Source: Nocardia blacklockiae (GTDB lineage Bacteria; Actinomycetota; Actinomycetes; Mycobacteriales; Mycobacteriaceae). Taken from it: DNA of 64,000 nucleotides. How positions within the stretch are numbered: position 1 is the stretch's first letter; each line of letters begins with the position of its first letter. The notes beneath the pieces were generated by a model. That model saw only the letters and a list, made by a program, of their open reading frames with translations. It was not told where the DNA came from and did not search any database. Of the stretch, positions 53,447-62,404 are shown piece after piece. The position numbers and the translations under genes were made by a program. The stretch lies in NCBI RefSeq assembly GCF_015477355.1, contig NZ_JADLRJ010000009.1:186001-250000 (forward strand), read 5' to 3'.

Positions 53447-54016
53447 AGCAAACTCCTGGAAACTACCGACAACGGAATGCGCACGCCCGCTTCCGGCGAC
53501 CGGGCCCACTCCGGGCTCACGGGTGATCAGCAACCTGGAACGAGCATTGCCGCTAGATAACTATTCGGCGTGGCGCAAAAGTTATTGTATGAAACGATCG
53601 TTGAAACCTCAAGTGCAAGAACATTTCTGGGTGATTGCCGCCGATCGGCGAGAGGCTGCTGAAGGGTAGCGGAGACCCGCGCGTGGGAGCAGCGGCGAAC
53701 TGCTCACAAGCGGCATGGGGAGAGGGGATGCCGAAGGGGCCGGTCGACCCGGAAGTTGTCTACGGAACTGGACGCTGCGCCGGGAAGGTCACCGCAGGGG
53801 GAGGGCCTGATCGGCGGCGGAGCGGCAATGATCGTGTCGTCTCGTCATCACCTCGGTCTTCCTCGTTGACTCGTAGGCCTCGATCCAGAGTACGGGCAAG
53901 TGCGGTCCCACGGGACCGTTGCCGACAAATCGGTCGAAACTATGTGTTCGCACTATTGCGAATCGCGCAGCGGTGGCCGCGGCCCGAGATCCCCTCGGGC
54001 CGTGCCCCTTCGATGT
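53447..54016. other. Intergenic region upstream of the halogenase operon
   Basis: 570 bases with no credible gene. It is AT-rich for this genome between about 53540 and 53640 and must hold the halogenase promoter. Short arms ATAACT (53557-53562) and AGTTAT (53580-53585) form a weak dyad 111 bases before the start codon. Nothing else stands out. Confidence 0.55.
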
Positions 54017-55138
54017 TCAGTTGCGCGGCGCCGCGGCCACCTCGACGGTGGTCGCCACCGCCTGCTCGGCGCTCGCCGCGGTGCAACGGCCGAGGCCGCA
54101 GGCGGTGGCGACGCCGTACACGGGCCGGCCCGCGGCCGACTCGAACAGGTCGCGCGCGCGGAGGCTGTCGGCGGCGGAATCCGGTGACACCACGCCGGCG
54201 ATCACCCGCCAGTCCGGTGCCAGCTTCCACAGCGGCGCATAGAATCTCGGCTCCAGCGGCGCCGGCTCGGCGCCGAATCCACACGGCACGTGCACCGGCG
54301 GCAGTGGCACGCCCGCCTTCGCCAGGCGGCGCGCGGTCTGGTTGAGCAGGGTGACTGCGGGCGTGAGATCGCGCGGGGACAGCAGGCTCTTGTGCTGGTA
54401 GTCGCCGTAGCAGAGATGGACGATCGACTCCGCGCCGCGCTCGTGCAGCCGCGTCACGAAACCGGCGAGCTGCGCCGCGACGAGCGGCGCCAGCGCCCAC
54501 AGTGCCTGCAGCTGCTGGGCTTTGACCATGCTCAGCAGCGCGATCGGCGACTCGACCTGCCACACCACGCGGTCGCCGTAGCGCTCCTGGACCTCGCCCA
54601 CCTCCTGCAGTACCGCCTCGGTGAACACCGGCAGGTTCCGCAGCGCGGCGACCACGACGTCGAAGTGGCGCAGGGCCTTCCCGGTCGGCAGGCCGGCCTC
54701 GACCGCCTTGCCGGCCATCACGAACATCGCGAGGTCGAGCGGGTTCGGCTGGGAGATCTGCACTTTGGTGTCGGCCAGCTCCGGCCGTTGCGCGCGCAGC
54801 TCGTCGAAGGCCGCGATCACCTGGGCGATGCGCTCGACCCGGCCCATCGCCACGTCCTTCGGCTCGAGCGTCCGGCCCGGACGCACGCCGTAGGTGGGGA
54901 AGGCGCCGTAGTCGGTGTAGTCACCCGGCGCGACGAGCTCGAAGACGTCGTGTTCCTTGCGAGAGAGCAGATAGTCCATGATCCAGTCCGGGTCCAGATC
55001 GCAGGGGAGCGCGGTCACCGGACGGCCCGCGCTGTGGTCGGCGAACCACCGCAGCACCGCCTCGTCTCCGGTCATCAACTCTCTCGGCAGTGTCCCGACG
55101 TAATGCGCGAATCTTGCTTGCTCTGCTGTGTTCTGCAT
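54017..55138 (-). CDS. MetE/UROD-superfamily methyltransferase-like protein
   Basis: 373 residues, the size of the catalytic half of cobalamin-independent methionine synthase. H241-x-C243 (VHLCYGDY) and C347 (TACGLGR) match the zinc ligands of that family, and QPNPLDLAMF and QVESPIALL line up with barrel strands. The late VIAGVVSPDS..SLRARDLFE is typical of the fold. It lacks the N-terminal MetE half, so it is more likely a specialised thiol- or methyl-transfer enzyme, for example acting on a pathway intermediate. GGAAAC precedes the ATG. It is separated from the halogenase by 570 bases and is divergent from P450 paralog 4. Confidence 0.8.
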   Translation of the reverse strand: MQNTAEQARFAHYVGTLPRELMTGDEAVLRWFADHSAGRPVTALPCDLDPDWIMDYLLSRKEHDVFELVAPGDYTDYGAFPTYGVRPGRTLEPKDVAMGRVERIAQVIAAFDELRAQRPELADTKVQISQPNPLDLAMFVMAGKAVEAGLPTGKALRHFDVVVAALRNLPVFTEAVLQEVGEVQERYGDRVVWQVESPIALLSMVKAQQLQALWALAPLVAAQLAGFVTRLHERGAESIVHLCYGDYQHKSLLSPRDLTPAVTLLNQTARRLAKAGVPLPPVHVPCGFGAEPAPLEPRFYAPLWKLAPDWRVIAGVVSPDSAADSLRARDLFESAAGRPVYGVATACGLGRCTAASAEQAVATTVEVAAAPRN

Positions 55139-55506
55139 GCGCGTTTCCGTAACTCGAGTAGAGACAATCTGCCCAATTCACATCGTTTGCCAGCTTTCCC
55201 AGGGTACCCCGGTACTTCGTCCCCGATGTGCCGTTCGTGGGAGGTCGCCGGGCCGCGGCCGGGCGAGCAGATTTCATGTGCCTTGTCAAACATGCTCTCT
55301 GCCAGCACTTTTCGCGTGTGCATCGAAGTTTCGGTCCGAACGTCGCGCGCTGTGTCGGCGCGAGCGGGCGGTGCGTTCGGCCGACCGCGCGGTTTGCGCG
55401 CGAAACGCTGAGTTCACCCGGCGGCCACCGTGCGGTCGAGCGCCGGAACCCTTATGATTTCCGTTGCCTGTCAATAGCTTTCATCCACTTGTGATTTGGA
55501 GTTTCC
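55139..55506. promoter_or_regulatory. Divergent promoter region between MetE-like gene and P450 paralog 4
   Basis: 368 bases without a credible gene, holding both promoters. I see no clear operator or hexamers. GGAG lies 5 bases before the TTG start of the P450. Confidence 0.45.
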
Positions 55507-56736
55507 TTGCGCGCACCCGAGTCCGCCCCGTTCGCCGCGACCTGCCCGGTGGCCCACGGCTCACCGCTCGACTCGGACGGCCCGCGGGTGCAGCTGCACT
55601 CGCCGGAGTTCGCCCTCGACCCGCACGCGGCGTATCGCGCGATGCGCGAGCGGTTCGGTTCGCTCGCGCCGGTGGAGCTCGCGCCGGGCGTGCCCGCGAC
55701 CCTGGTGCTCGGCTATCGCACCGCGCTGCAGGTGCTCAACGATCCGGAGCACTTCCCGGCCGACCCGCGCCGCTGGCAGCAGGACGTGCCCGCCGACTGC
55801 CCGGTGCTGCCGATCATGGAGTGGCGGCCCACCGGCAGCCGCAACGCCGGGCAGGAGTTCGCGCGCTACCGGCAGGCCACCATCGCGAGCATCGAGGCGG
55901 TCGACCTGTACGGCATGCACGCCATCGTGGAACAGATCGCGCAGCCGCTGATCGACAGCTTCCGCGCGGACGGCGAGGCGGACCTGTTGTCGCAGTACGC
56001 GTTCCCGCTCACCTTCCAGGTCTGCTGCGCCCTGGTGGGCTGCCCGCCGGAGATCGGCCAGCAGGTGGCCACCGGCATGGCCGCCATGTTCGAGGGGACC
56101 AACGCCGAGCAGGGCAACCGGATGGTCAACGACGCCATGCGCGCCCTGGTGGCGCTGAAGCGCACCGAGCCGGGCAACGACGTCGCCTCGATGCTGCTGG
56201 CGCACCCGGCCGAGCTCGACGAAGAGGAGCTGGTCCACCAGCTGGTGACCTTCTACGGCGCGGGAATCGAGTTGCAGCTCAACCTGATCGTCAACACGCT
56301 GTTGCTGATCATCACCGAGGACCGGTTCGGCGGCACCGTGCTCGGCGGCAGCATGTCCACCCGCGACGCGCTGGACGAGGTGCTGTTCACCGACCCGCCG
56401 CTGGCCAACTACTGCATCACCTACCCGCGCCAGCCGATCCTGCTCGACGACGTCTGGCTACCCGCCCACCAGCCCGTCCTGGTCAGCATGGCCGCCTGCA
56501 ACAACGACCCCGCCATCCGCGCCGACGACCGCACCGGCAACCGTTCGCATCTGGCGTTCGGCATCGGCCAGCACGCCTGCCCGGCCCGCTCGCTCGCCTA
56601 CCTGATCGCCCAGGACGCCATCGACCAGCTGTTGGACATGCTGCCCGACATGCGCCCCGCCCTCCCCGGCGGCGAACCCACCTGGCGGCCGGGTCCTTTC
56701 CACCGGGCACTGGCCGCACTCCCGGTCACCTGGTGA
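55507..56736 (+). CDS. Atypical cytochrome P450 (paralog 4)
   Basis: 409 residues from a TTG start 5 bases after GGAG. The heme loop AFGIGQHACPARS keeps C358. The K-helix reads E291-V-L-F294 and the I-helix AGIEL (E255, L256). Its N-terminus (ATCPVAHGSPLDSDGPRV) is most like the lanthipeptide-locus P450 at 4105-5376 and both share ITYPRQPILxDDVWLPAHQPV. It is the right-hand member of the atypical set and may be co-regulated with the MetE-like gene through the shared intergenic region. Confidence 0.9.
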   Translation: MRAPESAPFAATCPVAHGSPLDSDGPRVQLHSPEFALDPHAAYRAMRERFGSLAPVELAPGVPATLVLGYRTALQVLNDPEHFPADPRRWQQDVPADCPVLPIMEWRPTGSRNAGQEFARYRQATIASIEAVDLYGMHAIVEQIAQPLIDSFRADGEADLLSQYAFPLTFQVCCALVGCPPEIGQQVATGMAAMFEGTNAEQGNRMVNDAMRALVALKRTEPGNDVASMLLAHPAELDEEELVHQLVTFYGAGIELQLNLIVNTLLLIITEDRFGGTVLGGSMSTRDALDEVLFTDPPLANYCITYPRQPILLDDVWLPAHQPVLVSMAACNNDPAIRADDRTGNRSHLAFGIGQHACPARSLAYLIAQDAIDQLLDMLPDMRPALPGGEPTWRPGPFHRALAALPVTW

Positions 56737-56971
56737 GCGGCGGGTCGGAAGCGGCACGTCCACCGCGATCGACGCCGCTCTGATCGACAATGCGCCACGC
56801 CGTACGACGGGGCACGCCGGGTGATCCGTCGTTTCCACCGAATCGCCCGGGGCGCAATGGGACAATCGCGGCGGACGCTGCCGCGCGAACAGTGGCCGCG
56901 GCGGTGGCAACCCGCCCCGCGAGCCCGTGCGCGCTGCCGGTCCGATGGAACGGTGATGAGGCGAGGTAGCC

Positions 56972-57172
56972 ATGAAGACCGGAAGCATACTTCTCCTGAT
57001 CTGGCTGGTCGTCGGATTCGTCGCCGCAGCGCAGCGCCACTATTTCGACTCCGGCCCGATCACCTGCGCCACCTTCGGCAACATCTCGCTGACGATTCTC
57101 GCGGGTCCGCTCAACTACATGGGCGTGAATCCGCATCTGGGGAATTGCGAACTGCCGCAACCCAGTCCGTGA
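56972..57172 (+). CDS. Small single-span membrane protein
   Basis: 66 residues; GAGGTAG precedes the ATG. Residues 5-20 (ILLLIWLVVGFVAAAQ) form one membrane segment or signal anchor, followed by RHYF and a second hydrophobic stretch (ISLTILAGPLNY). Two cysteines (ITCATF and LGNCEL) may form a disulfide outside the membrane. Short proteins with this KTGS...QRHYF pattern are widespread in actinobacteria with no known role. Confidence 0.75.
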   Translation: MKTGSILLLIWLVVGFVAAAQRHYFDSGPITCATFGNISLTILAGPLNYMGVNPHLGNCELPQPSP

Positions 57173-57180
57173 ACCGGCGG

Positions 57181-57612
57181 CTACGCGCGGGCGACCGACG
57201 CGCCGCCGCGGCGCGTGGCGGCGTAGGTCTTCGCGAACATGTACAACCCGGTGCCCAGCAGCACGGCGAGCGGGAGCAGCGGCAGGTAGGACACCCACAC
57301 CACCGGTTCCTCCTGCGCCAGCGCGACGACGGTCGCCACCATGGTCACCAGTAGGACCACCGCCGACCACCGATGCGTCGGCCGCACCCAGCCGCGCACC
57401 GTGACCACCGCGTCGCCGCGCCCCCGGCGGCGCGCGTAGCGCACCAGCAGGTAGATCCCGGAGATCAGCAACAGCGCGAGCGGCACCAGCGGGACATAGG
57501 ACACCCACACCGGCCCCCGCAACGCCAGTACGACCACGGTGACGACCACGGTCGCGGTGAACACGACCCCCAGCCACCGGTGCGCCTGCCGAATCCGCCT
57601 GCTCCAGCCCAT
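57181..57612 (-). CDS. Four-span membrane protein with internal duplication
   Basis: 143 residues; GGAGGAG precedes the ATG at 57612. It consists of two similar halves: each has a HRW motif, a Val-rich membrane segment, then VWVSY(V/L)PL(V/L)PLA and a second segment ending in basic residues. The arrangement suggests four membrane helices from a tandem duplication. Function unknown. Converges with the small membrane protein gene, with 8 bases between them. Confidence 0.75.
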   Translation of the reverse strand: MGWSRRIRQAHRWLGVVFTATVVVTVVVLALRGPVWVSYVPLVPLALLLISGIYLLVRYARRRGRGDAVVTVRGWVRPTHRWSAVVLLVTMVATVVALAQEEPVVWVSYLPLLPLAVLLGTGLYMFAKTYAATRRGGASVARA

Positions 57613-57757
57613 CTCTCCTCCTTCGGACGAATACCTCCCGGCCCTTCGACCAGGAGCGGAAGTAGTTGCCCCGACGTTAGCCATGCCCACCACCTCGCGC
57701 TTCTCGATTCCTGACCGTTTCGGACGGCAGGTGGGACGTGGCCCGGCCGGGCGCTCG

Positions 57758-57763
57758 TACTAT
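57758..57763 (+). promoter_or_regulatory. Candidate -10 element of a leaderless AraC-type gene
   Basis: TACTAT fits the -10 consensus and ends 7 bases before the GTG at 57770, which would place the transcript start on the start codon. No clear -35 is seen. Leaderless mRNAs are common in actinobacteria. Confidence 0.5.
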
Positions 57764-57769
57764 GGCGCT

Positions 57770-58606
57770 GTGCGATGTGTCGAGCCGGTGCGGGATGCGG
57801 CGGAGCTGTGGGATATCGCGGTGCCGGGGCGGGCGAGCCGGGTCGCGGGGCTCACGATGGCCGGGTTCCGCGGGCGCACCGGGGAACTCGTCGACATCGG
57901 CGTGGTGCCGTATCCGGCGGCGACGATGTTCCTCGATTTCGGGGACGCGCTGCTGACCGACGGGACGCACGGCACCGGGGTGCGGGGGAGCGGCGTGGCC
58001 GGGCTCGGGCCCGCGGACATCCGGGGGCGCGGGTGCGAGATCGACTGCTTGCAGGTGCGCTTGTCGCCGGTGCTCGCGCACGCGGTGTTCGGCTCGGCGG
58101 CGGAGCTGAGCGGCACGCTGGTCGCGCTCGACGAACTCTGGGGTCCCGAGGCCGCGCGGCTGCGCGAGCAGGTGTCCGCCGCCCGCACCTGGGCGGAGCG
58201 GTTCGCGCTCGCCGAGGCCGCGTGTCTGCGACGGCTCCGGACGGGCCGGGCGGTCGACCCGGAGGTCGGTTTCGTGTGGGACCGCATGGTGGCGGACCGC
58301 GGGCAGGTCCGGGTCGAGGACTTGGCGGCCGAGGTCGGCTGGAGCCGTAAGCGGCTGTGGTCCCGGTTCCGGTCGCAGATCGGGGTCACCCCCAAGCACG
58401 CCGCCAAGCTGGTCCGCTTCGACCACGCCGCACACCGTCTCGCCGGCGGCCACGGCGCCGCCCTGGTCGCGGCCGAGACCGGCTACGTCGACCAGTCCCA
58501 CCTGCACCGCGACGCCATGGCCTTCGCCGGGCTGACACCCACGGCCGTCGCGGGCGCGCCCTGGCTCGCGGTCGACGACGTCGCGTGGGCCGCCCCCGCG
58601 CGATAG
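57770..58606 (+). CDS. AraC-family transcriptional regulator
   Basis: 278 residues if started at GTG 57770; the frame is open further left and an ATG at 57683 is possible, but has no ribosome binding site. The C-terminal 100 residues hold two helix-turn-helices: VRVEDLAAEVGWSRKRLWSR and then ALVAAETGYVDQSHLHRDAM, the AraC/XylS signature. The N-terminus is a poorly conserved sensor. It lies just before a heterodimeric ABC transporter gene pair, the order of YbtA-YbtP-YbtQ, so it likely activates siderophore or metal-linked transport. Confidence 0.85.
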   Translation: MRCVEPVRDAAELWDIAVPGRASRVAGLTMAGFRGRTGELVDIGVVPYPAATMFLDFGDALLTDGTHGTGVRGSGVAGLGPADIRGRGCEIDCLQVRLSPVLAHAVFGSAAELSGTLVALDELWGPEAARLREQVSAARTWAERFALAEAACLRRLRTGRAVDPEVGFVWDRMVADRGQVRVEDLAAEVGWSRKRLWSRFRSQIGVTPKHAAKLVRFDHAAHRLAGGHGAALVAAETGYVDQSHLHRDAMAFAGLTPTAVAGAPWLAVDDVAWAAPAR

Positions 58607-58805
58607 CGCACTCCCGCCCGCGCGGGAACATTTGTCCAATACGGCCGCCGCCGCGCGGTCGATCCTGACTGTCATCGGAAACGCTCCGGTCGGCACGCTC
58701 TGCCCTGCCGACCGAGGCGCGAGAGCACGGGACGGCAGGAGACAACTCGATGGCACACCTCTCGACCGCTTCGGCGGCAACGGGTTTCGCGGAAGCGCCA
58801 CGGCG

Positions 58806-60638
58806 ATGACCGCCACCGACCTCGTCGAGGTCCGCACACCGCCTGCGCCTTCGCCGCGCCGCGAGGCACCGGCCGAGAGCGTGCCGGGCCTGCTGCGGCC
58901 GTATCTGGGTGGCTTCGGCGCCGTCGTGGTGCTGCAACTGATCGGGTCGGTCGCCGGGCTCGCGCCGCTGCTCGCCGTGGTGGAGCTGGGCCGGATCCTG
59001 TTGTCGCCCGGTCCGATCGACCGCGGCCACGTGTGGTCGGTGGTGCTCGCCGGGGTGGTGGGCCTGCTCGTGCGGCTGGTCTGCACGGCCGCGTCGTCGG
59101 GTGTCGGGCATCTGCTCGACGGCCGGGTGCAGCTGTCGTTCCGCCGGCTGCTGGCCGCGCGGCTCGGGCGGGTGCCGATCGGGCGGCTGTCCCGCCGCCG
59201 CACCGGTGAGCTGGCGAAGGTGGTCGGCGAGGACGTGAGCGCGGTGCACCCGTTCATCGCCCACACGCCCGGCGAGCTGATCTCGGCGTTCGCGGTGCCG
59301 CTGGTGTCGCTGGTCTACCTGCTCACCGTCGACTGGCGGCTCACGCTGATCACGCTGATCCCGGTGCTGCTCGCGGTGGTGCTGGTCCCGCTGATGATGA
59401 CCCCGGCGCGGCTGCGCGAGCAACGCGAGTTCGACGCGGCGATGGGCCGGATCGCGAATTCGGTGATGGAGTTCGTGCAGGGCATCGCGGTGGTCAAGGC
59501 GTTCGGCGGCTCCGGGCGCGCGCACCGCCGATTCCGAACCGCCGCAGACGATTTCGCCGACATCTTCCTGCGGATGGTTCGTGGTCTGTCGGGACCCGCC
59601 GCCCTCATGCAGGTCGTGCTGGCCCCGCCGTTCGTGCTGCTGGTCGTGCTGACCGGCGGCGCGGTGCTGATCACCGGCGGCGACTTCGCCCCCGCCGACC
59701 TGCTGCCCTTCCTGCTGCTGGGCCTGGGGCTCACCGAGCCCGTGGCCGCGCTCGGCCACGGCTTCGACGATCTGCAGGCCGCCCGGCGCGCGGTCGGCCG
59801 CATCCGCGACGTACTCGCCGAGCCCGCGCTGCCGGAACCCGCGCAACCCCTTGTGCCACAGGGACATCGGGTGGAGCTGCGGGACGTCCGGTTCGGCTAC
59901 GACGACGAGCGCGAGGTGTTGCGCGGCATCGACCTGGTGCTCGAGCCGGGCACGGTGACCGCGCTCGTCGGCCCGTCCGGCAGCGGGAAATCCACACTGG
60001 TGCAATTGCTGCCGAGGTTCTTCGACCCCACCGGCGGCACCGTCAGCCTGGGCGGGGTGGACCTGCGCGACCTCACCGGCGCGGAGCTGTATCGCAAGGT
60101 GTCGTTCGTCTTCCAGGACGTCCGCCTGCTGCGCGCGTCGGTGGCCGACAACATCGCGCTGGCCGTCCCGCACGCCGGGCGCGAGGAGGTGATCCGGGCC
60201 GCGCGGCTGGCGCACATCCACGACCGGATCCTCGAGCTGCCGCGCGGCTACGACACCGTGCTCGGCGACGAGGCCGGACTGTCCGGCGGTGAGGCCCAAC
60301 GCCTTTCGCTCGCCCGCGCCCTCTTGGCCGCGACGCCGGTACTCGTGCTGGACGAGGCCACCGCCTTCGCCGACCCGCAGACCGAACGCGCTGTGCGGCA
60401 GGCGTTGTCGGCCTCGGGTGAGCGCACGATCCTCGTGATCGCCCACCGCCTGGAGACCATCGCCGACGCCGACACGGTCGTGCTGCTGGAGAACGGCACC
60501 GTGGTCGAGCGCGGCGCGCCCGCCGAATTGCTCGCGCGCGGCGGCATATTCGCTCGGCTGCGGCAGGCGCGGCACACGCTCGGCGCCGACGACATCGACA
60601 CCGCCAGACCCGCCGACCGAGGAGACGAGACCCGATGA
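58806..60638 (+). CDS. ABC transporter, fused permease/ATPase, first subunit (YbtP/IrtA-like)
   Basis: 610 residues from the ATG at 58806; an upstream TTG at 58632 is possible but adds non-family sequence. Six membrane helices at about 35-300 are followed by a nucleotide-binding domain with GPSGSGKST (389-397), LSGGEAQR near 492 and VLVLDEATAF near 515. It overlaps the next gene by ATGA, so the two are translationally coupled and form a heterodimer. In this architecture, half-transporters import or export siderophores. Confidence 0.88.
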   Translation: MTATDLVEVRTPPAPSPRREAPAESVPGLLRPYLGGFGAVVVLQLIGSVAGLAPLLAVVELGRILLSPGPIDRGHVWSVVLAGVVGLLVRLVCTAASSGVGHLLDGRVQLSFRRLLAARLGRVPIGRLSRRRTGELAKVVGEDVSAVHPFIAHTPGELISAFAVPLVSLVYLLTVDWRLTLITLIPVLLAVVLVPLMMTPARLREQREFDAAMGRIANSVMEFVQGIAVVKAFGGSGRAHRRFRTAADDFADIFLRMVRGLSGPAALMQVVLAPPFVLLVVLTGGAVLITGGDFAPADLLPFLLLGLGLTEPVAALGHGFDDLQAARRAVGRIRDVLAEPALPEPAQPLVPQGHRVELRDVRFGYDDEREVLRGIDLVLEPGTVTALVGPSGSGKSTLVQLLPRFFDPTGGTVSLGGVDLRDLTGAELYRKVSFVFQDVRLLRASVADNIALAVPHAGREEVIRAARLAHIHDRILELPRGYDTVLGDEAGLSGGEAQRLSLARALLAATPVLVLDEATAFADPQTERAVRQALSASGERTILVIAHRLETIADADTVVLLENGTVVERGAPAELLARGGIFARLRQARHTLGADDIDTARPADRGDETR

Positions 60639-62341
60639 TCCGAACACTGCTGCGGGTGCTGGGACCCGAGTACGCCGGCCCGGTGCGCCGCACCGTGGCG
60701 CTGATGACGACGACCGCGGTGGTCGAGGGCCTGTCCTACGCGCTGCTGGTGCCGGTGCTGCGGGCGCTGTTCGGCGACGATCCCGGCAGCGCCCGGCCGT
60801 GGCTGGTGGCGTTCGGCGCGGCGGTCGCGGTGTACGCGGTGCTGCGTTATCGCAGCGACCTGTCCGGCTTCCGTGTCGGCACCACGCTGCTGCGCGGGGT
60901 GTACCACCGGCTCGGCGACCACCTGGCCCGCCTGCCCGTCGGCTGGTACACCGCCGGGCGCGCCGGAGAGGTGTCGGTGCTGGCCAGTCGCGGTGTGCTG
61001 CAAGCGATGAGCGTGATCGCGCACCTGCTCGCGCCGCTCGTGTCCGCGACGGTGACGCCGCTGACCATCGTCGCCGTTATGGTCGTCTTCGACTGGCGGA
61101 TGGGACTGGCCGCGCTGATCGCCGCCCCGGTGGTCGCGGCGATCCAGGCCCGCACGGGACGGTCGACCGCCGCCACCGACGCCGAACGGCACGAGCGCGA
61201 TCAGCAGGCCGCCGCGCGGGTCATCGAATACCTGCAGGCCCAGCCGGTGCTGCGGGTCGGCGGGCGGACCGGGGAGCGCTTCGAACTGCTCGACGACTCG
61301 CTGCGGGAGCTGCAGCGCGCGTCGCGCCGCTCCGCCCTGTCGGCGCTGCCCGGCATCGTGGGCCTGACCCTGACGGTGCAGACCATGTTCACCGCGCTGC
61401 TGATCCTCGGCACCGCGCTGGCGCTCGGCGAAAGTCTCGGCGCGGCAGAGTTTCTGGCGATTCTGGTGCTCGCCGCCCGCTGCGCCGATCCGCTGCTGTC
61501 GCTGGGGAACATCGGCGGCCGGGTGCGCGCCGCCCGCGCCGAGCTGATCCGGCTCGACGCGGTTCTGCGCACCGCGCCGCTGCCCGAACCGCGCGAGCCG
61601 ATCCGGCCGCGGCGCCACGACCTCGCGCTGGAGTCGGTCACCTTCCGGCACGGCGACCGCACGGTCCTCGACGACGTGTCGCTGACCGTGCCGCAGGGGC
61701 AGCGACTCGCCGTCGTCGGCCCGTCGGGCGCGGGGAAGAGCACGCTGCTGCATCTGCTCGCGCGGTTCTACGACGTGGACGCCGGCACGGTCCGGATAGG
61801 CGGCGTGGACGTGCGCTCGGTCGACACCGAGGTGCTGATGGCGCAGTTCGCCGTCGTGTTCCAGGACGTCTACCTGTTCGACGGCACCATCGAGGACAAC
61901 GTGCGCCTCGGCCGCCCCGACGCCGGCGCGGACGAGGTGCGCGCCGCCGCCACCGCGGCGCAGCTCGACGAGGTCGTCGCGCGGCTGCCCGACGGCTGGG
62001 ACACGACGGTCGGCGAGGGCGGCGCGCTGCTGTCCGGCGGTGAGCGCCAACGGGTTTCGATAGCGCGGGCGCTGCTGAAGGACGCGCCCGTCGTGCTGCT
62101 CGACGAGGTCACCTCCGCGCTCGACCCGGTCAACGAGGCCGCCGTGCACGAGGGCATCGAGCGGCTGCTGGCGGGCCGCACGGTGGTGCTGGTGGCGCAC
62201 CGGCTGCGCACGGTGCGGCGCGCGGACCGCATCGTATTCCTCGACGGCGGCCGCGTCGTCGAGGACGGCAGCCATGACGAACTGCTGCGCCGGGGTGGCC
62301 GCTACGCCGAGTTCTGGGAGATGTCCGCGACACACCGGTGA
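60635..62341 (+). CDS. ABC transporter, fused permease/ATPase, second subunit (YbtQ/IrtB-like)
   Basis: 568 residues, starting at the ATG of the ATGA overlap. Membrane helices span about 20-300. The nucleotide-binding domain has GPSGAGKST near 362, LLSGGERQR near 466 and VVLLDEVTSALDP, where the usual EAT reads EVT as in many second subunits. Together with the first subunit it resembles Yersinia YbtPQ and mycobacterial IrtAB, which move iron-siderophores. The direction of transport cannot be read from sequence. Confidence 0.88.
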   Translation: MIRTLLRVLGPEYAGPVRRTVALMTTTAVVEGLSYALLVPVLRALFGDDPGSARPWLVAFGAAVAVYAVLRYRSDLSGFRVGTTLLRGVYHRLGDHLARLPVGWYTAGRAGEVSVLASRGVLQAMSVIAHLLAPLVSATVTPLTIVAVMVVFDWRMGLAALIAAPVVAAIQARTGRSTAATDAERHERDQQAAARVIEYLQAQPVLRVGGRTGERFELLDDSLRELQRASRRSALSALPGIVGLTLTVQTMFTALLILGTALALGESLGAAEFLAILVLAARCADPLLSLGNIGGRVRAARAELIRLDAVLRTAPLPEPREPIRPRRHDLALESVTFRHGDRTVLDDVSLTVPQGQRLAVVGPSGAGKSTLLHLLARFYDVDAGTVRIGGVDVRSVDTEVLMAQFAVVFQDVYLFDGTIEDNVRLGRPDAGADEVRAAATAAQLDEVVARLPDGWDTTVGEGGALLSGGERQRVSIARALLKDAPVVLLDEVTSALDPVNEAAVHEGIERLLAGRTVVLVAHRLRTVRRADRIVFLDGGRVVEDGSHDELLRRGGRYAEFWEMSATHR

Positions 62342-62404
62342 ACGCCGCTCCGGGTTCACCCCGAGTTTGTTGTCCGCGCGGGACCGCGATGTCACCCTGA
62401 GGGT

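Noticed and set aside
53358-53669. 103-codon plus-strand frame in the halogenase upstream region
   Set aside because: Half lies antisense to the halogenase start; composition and codon use do not look coding, and no ribosome binding site is present.
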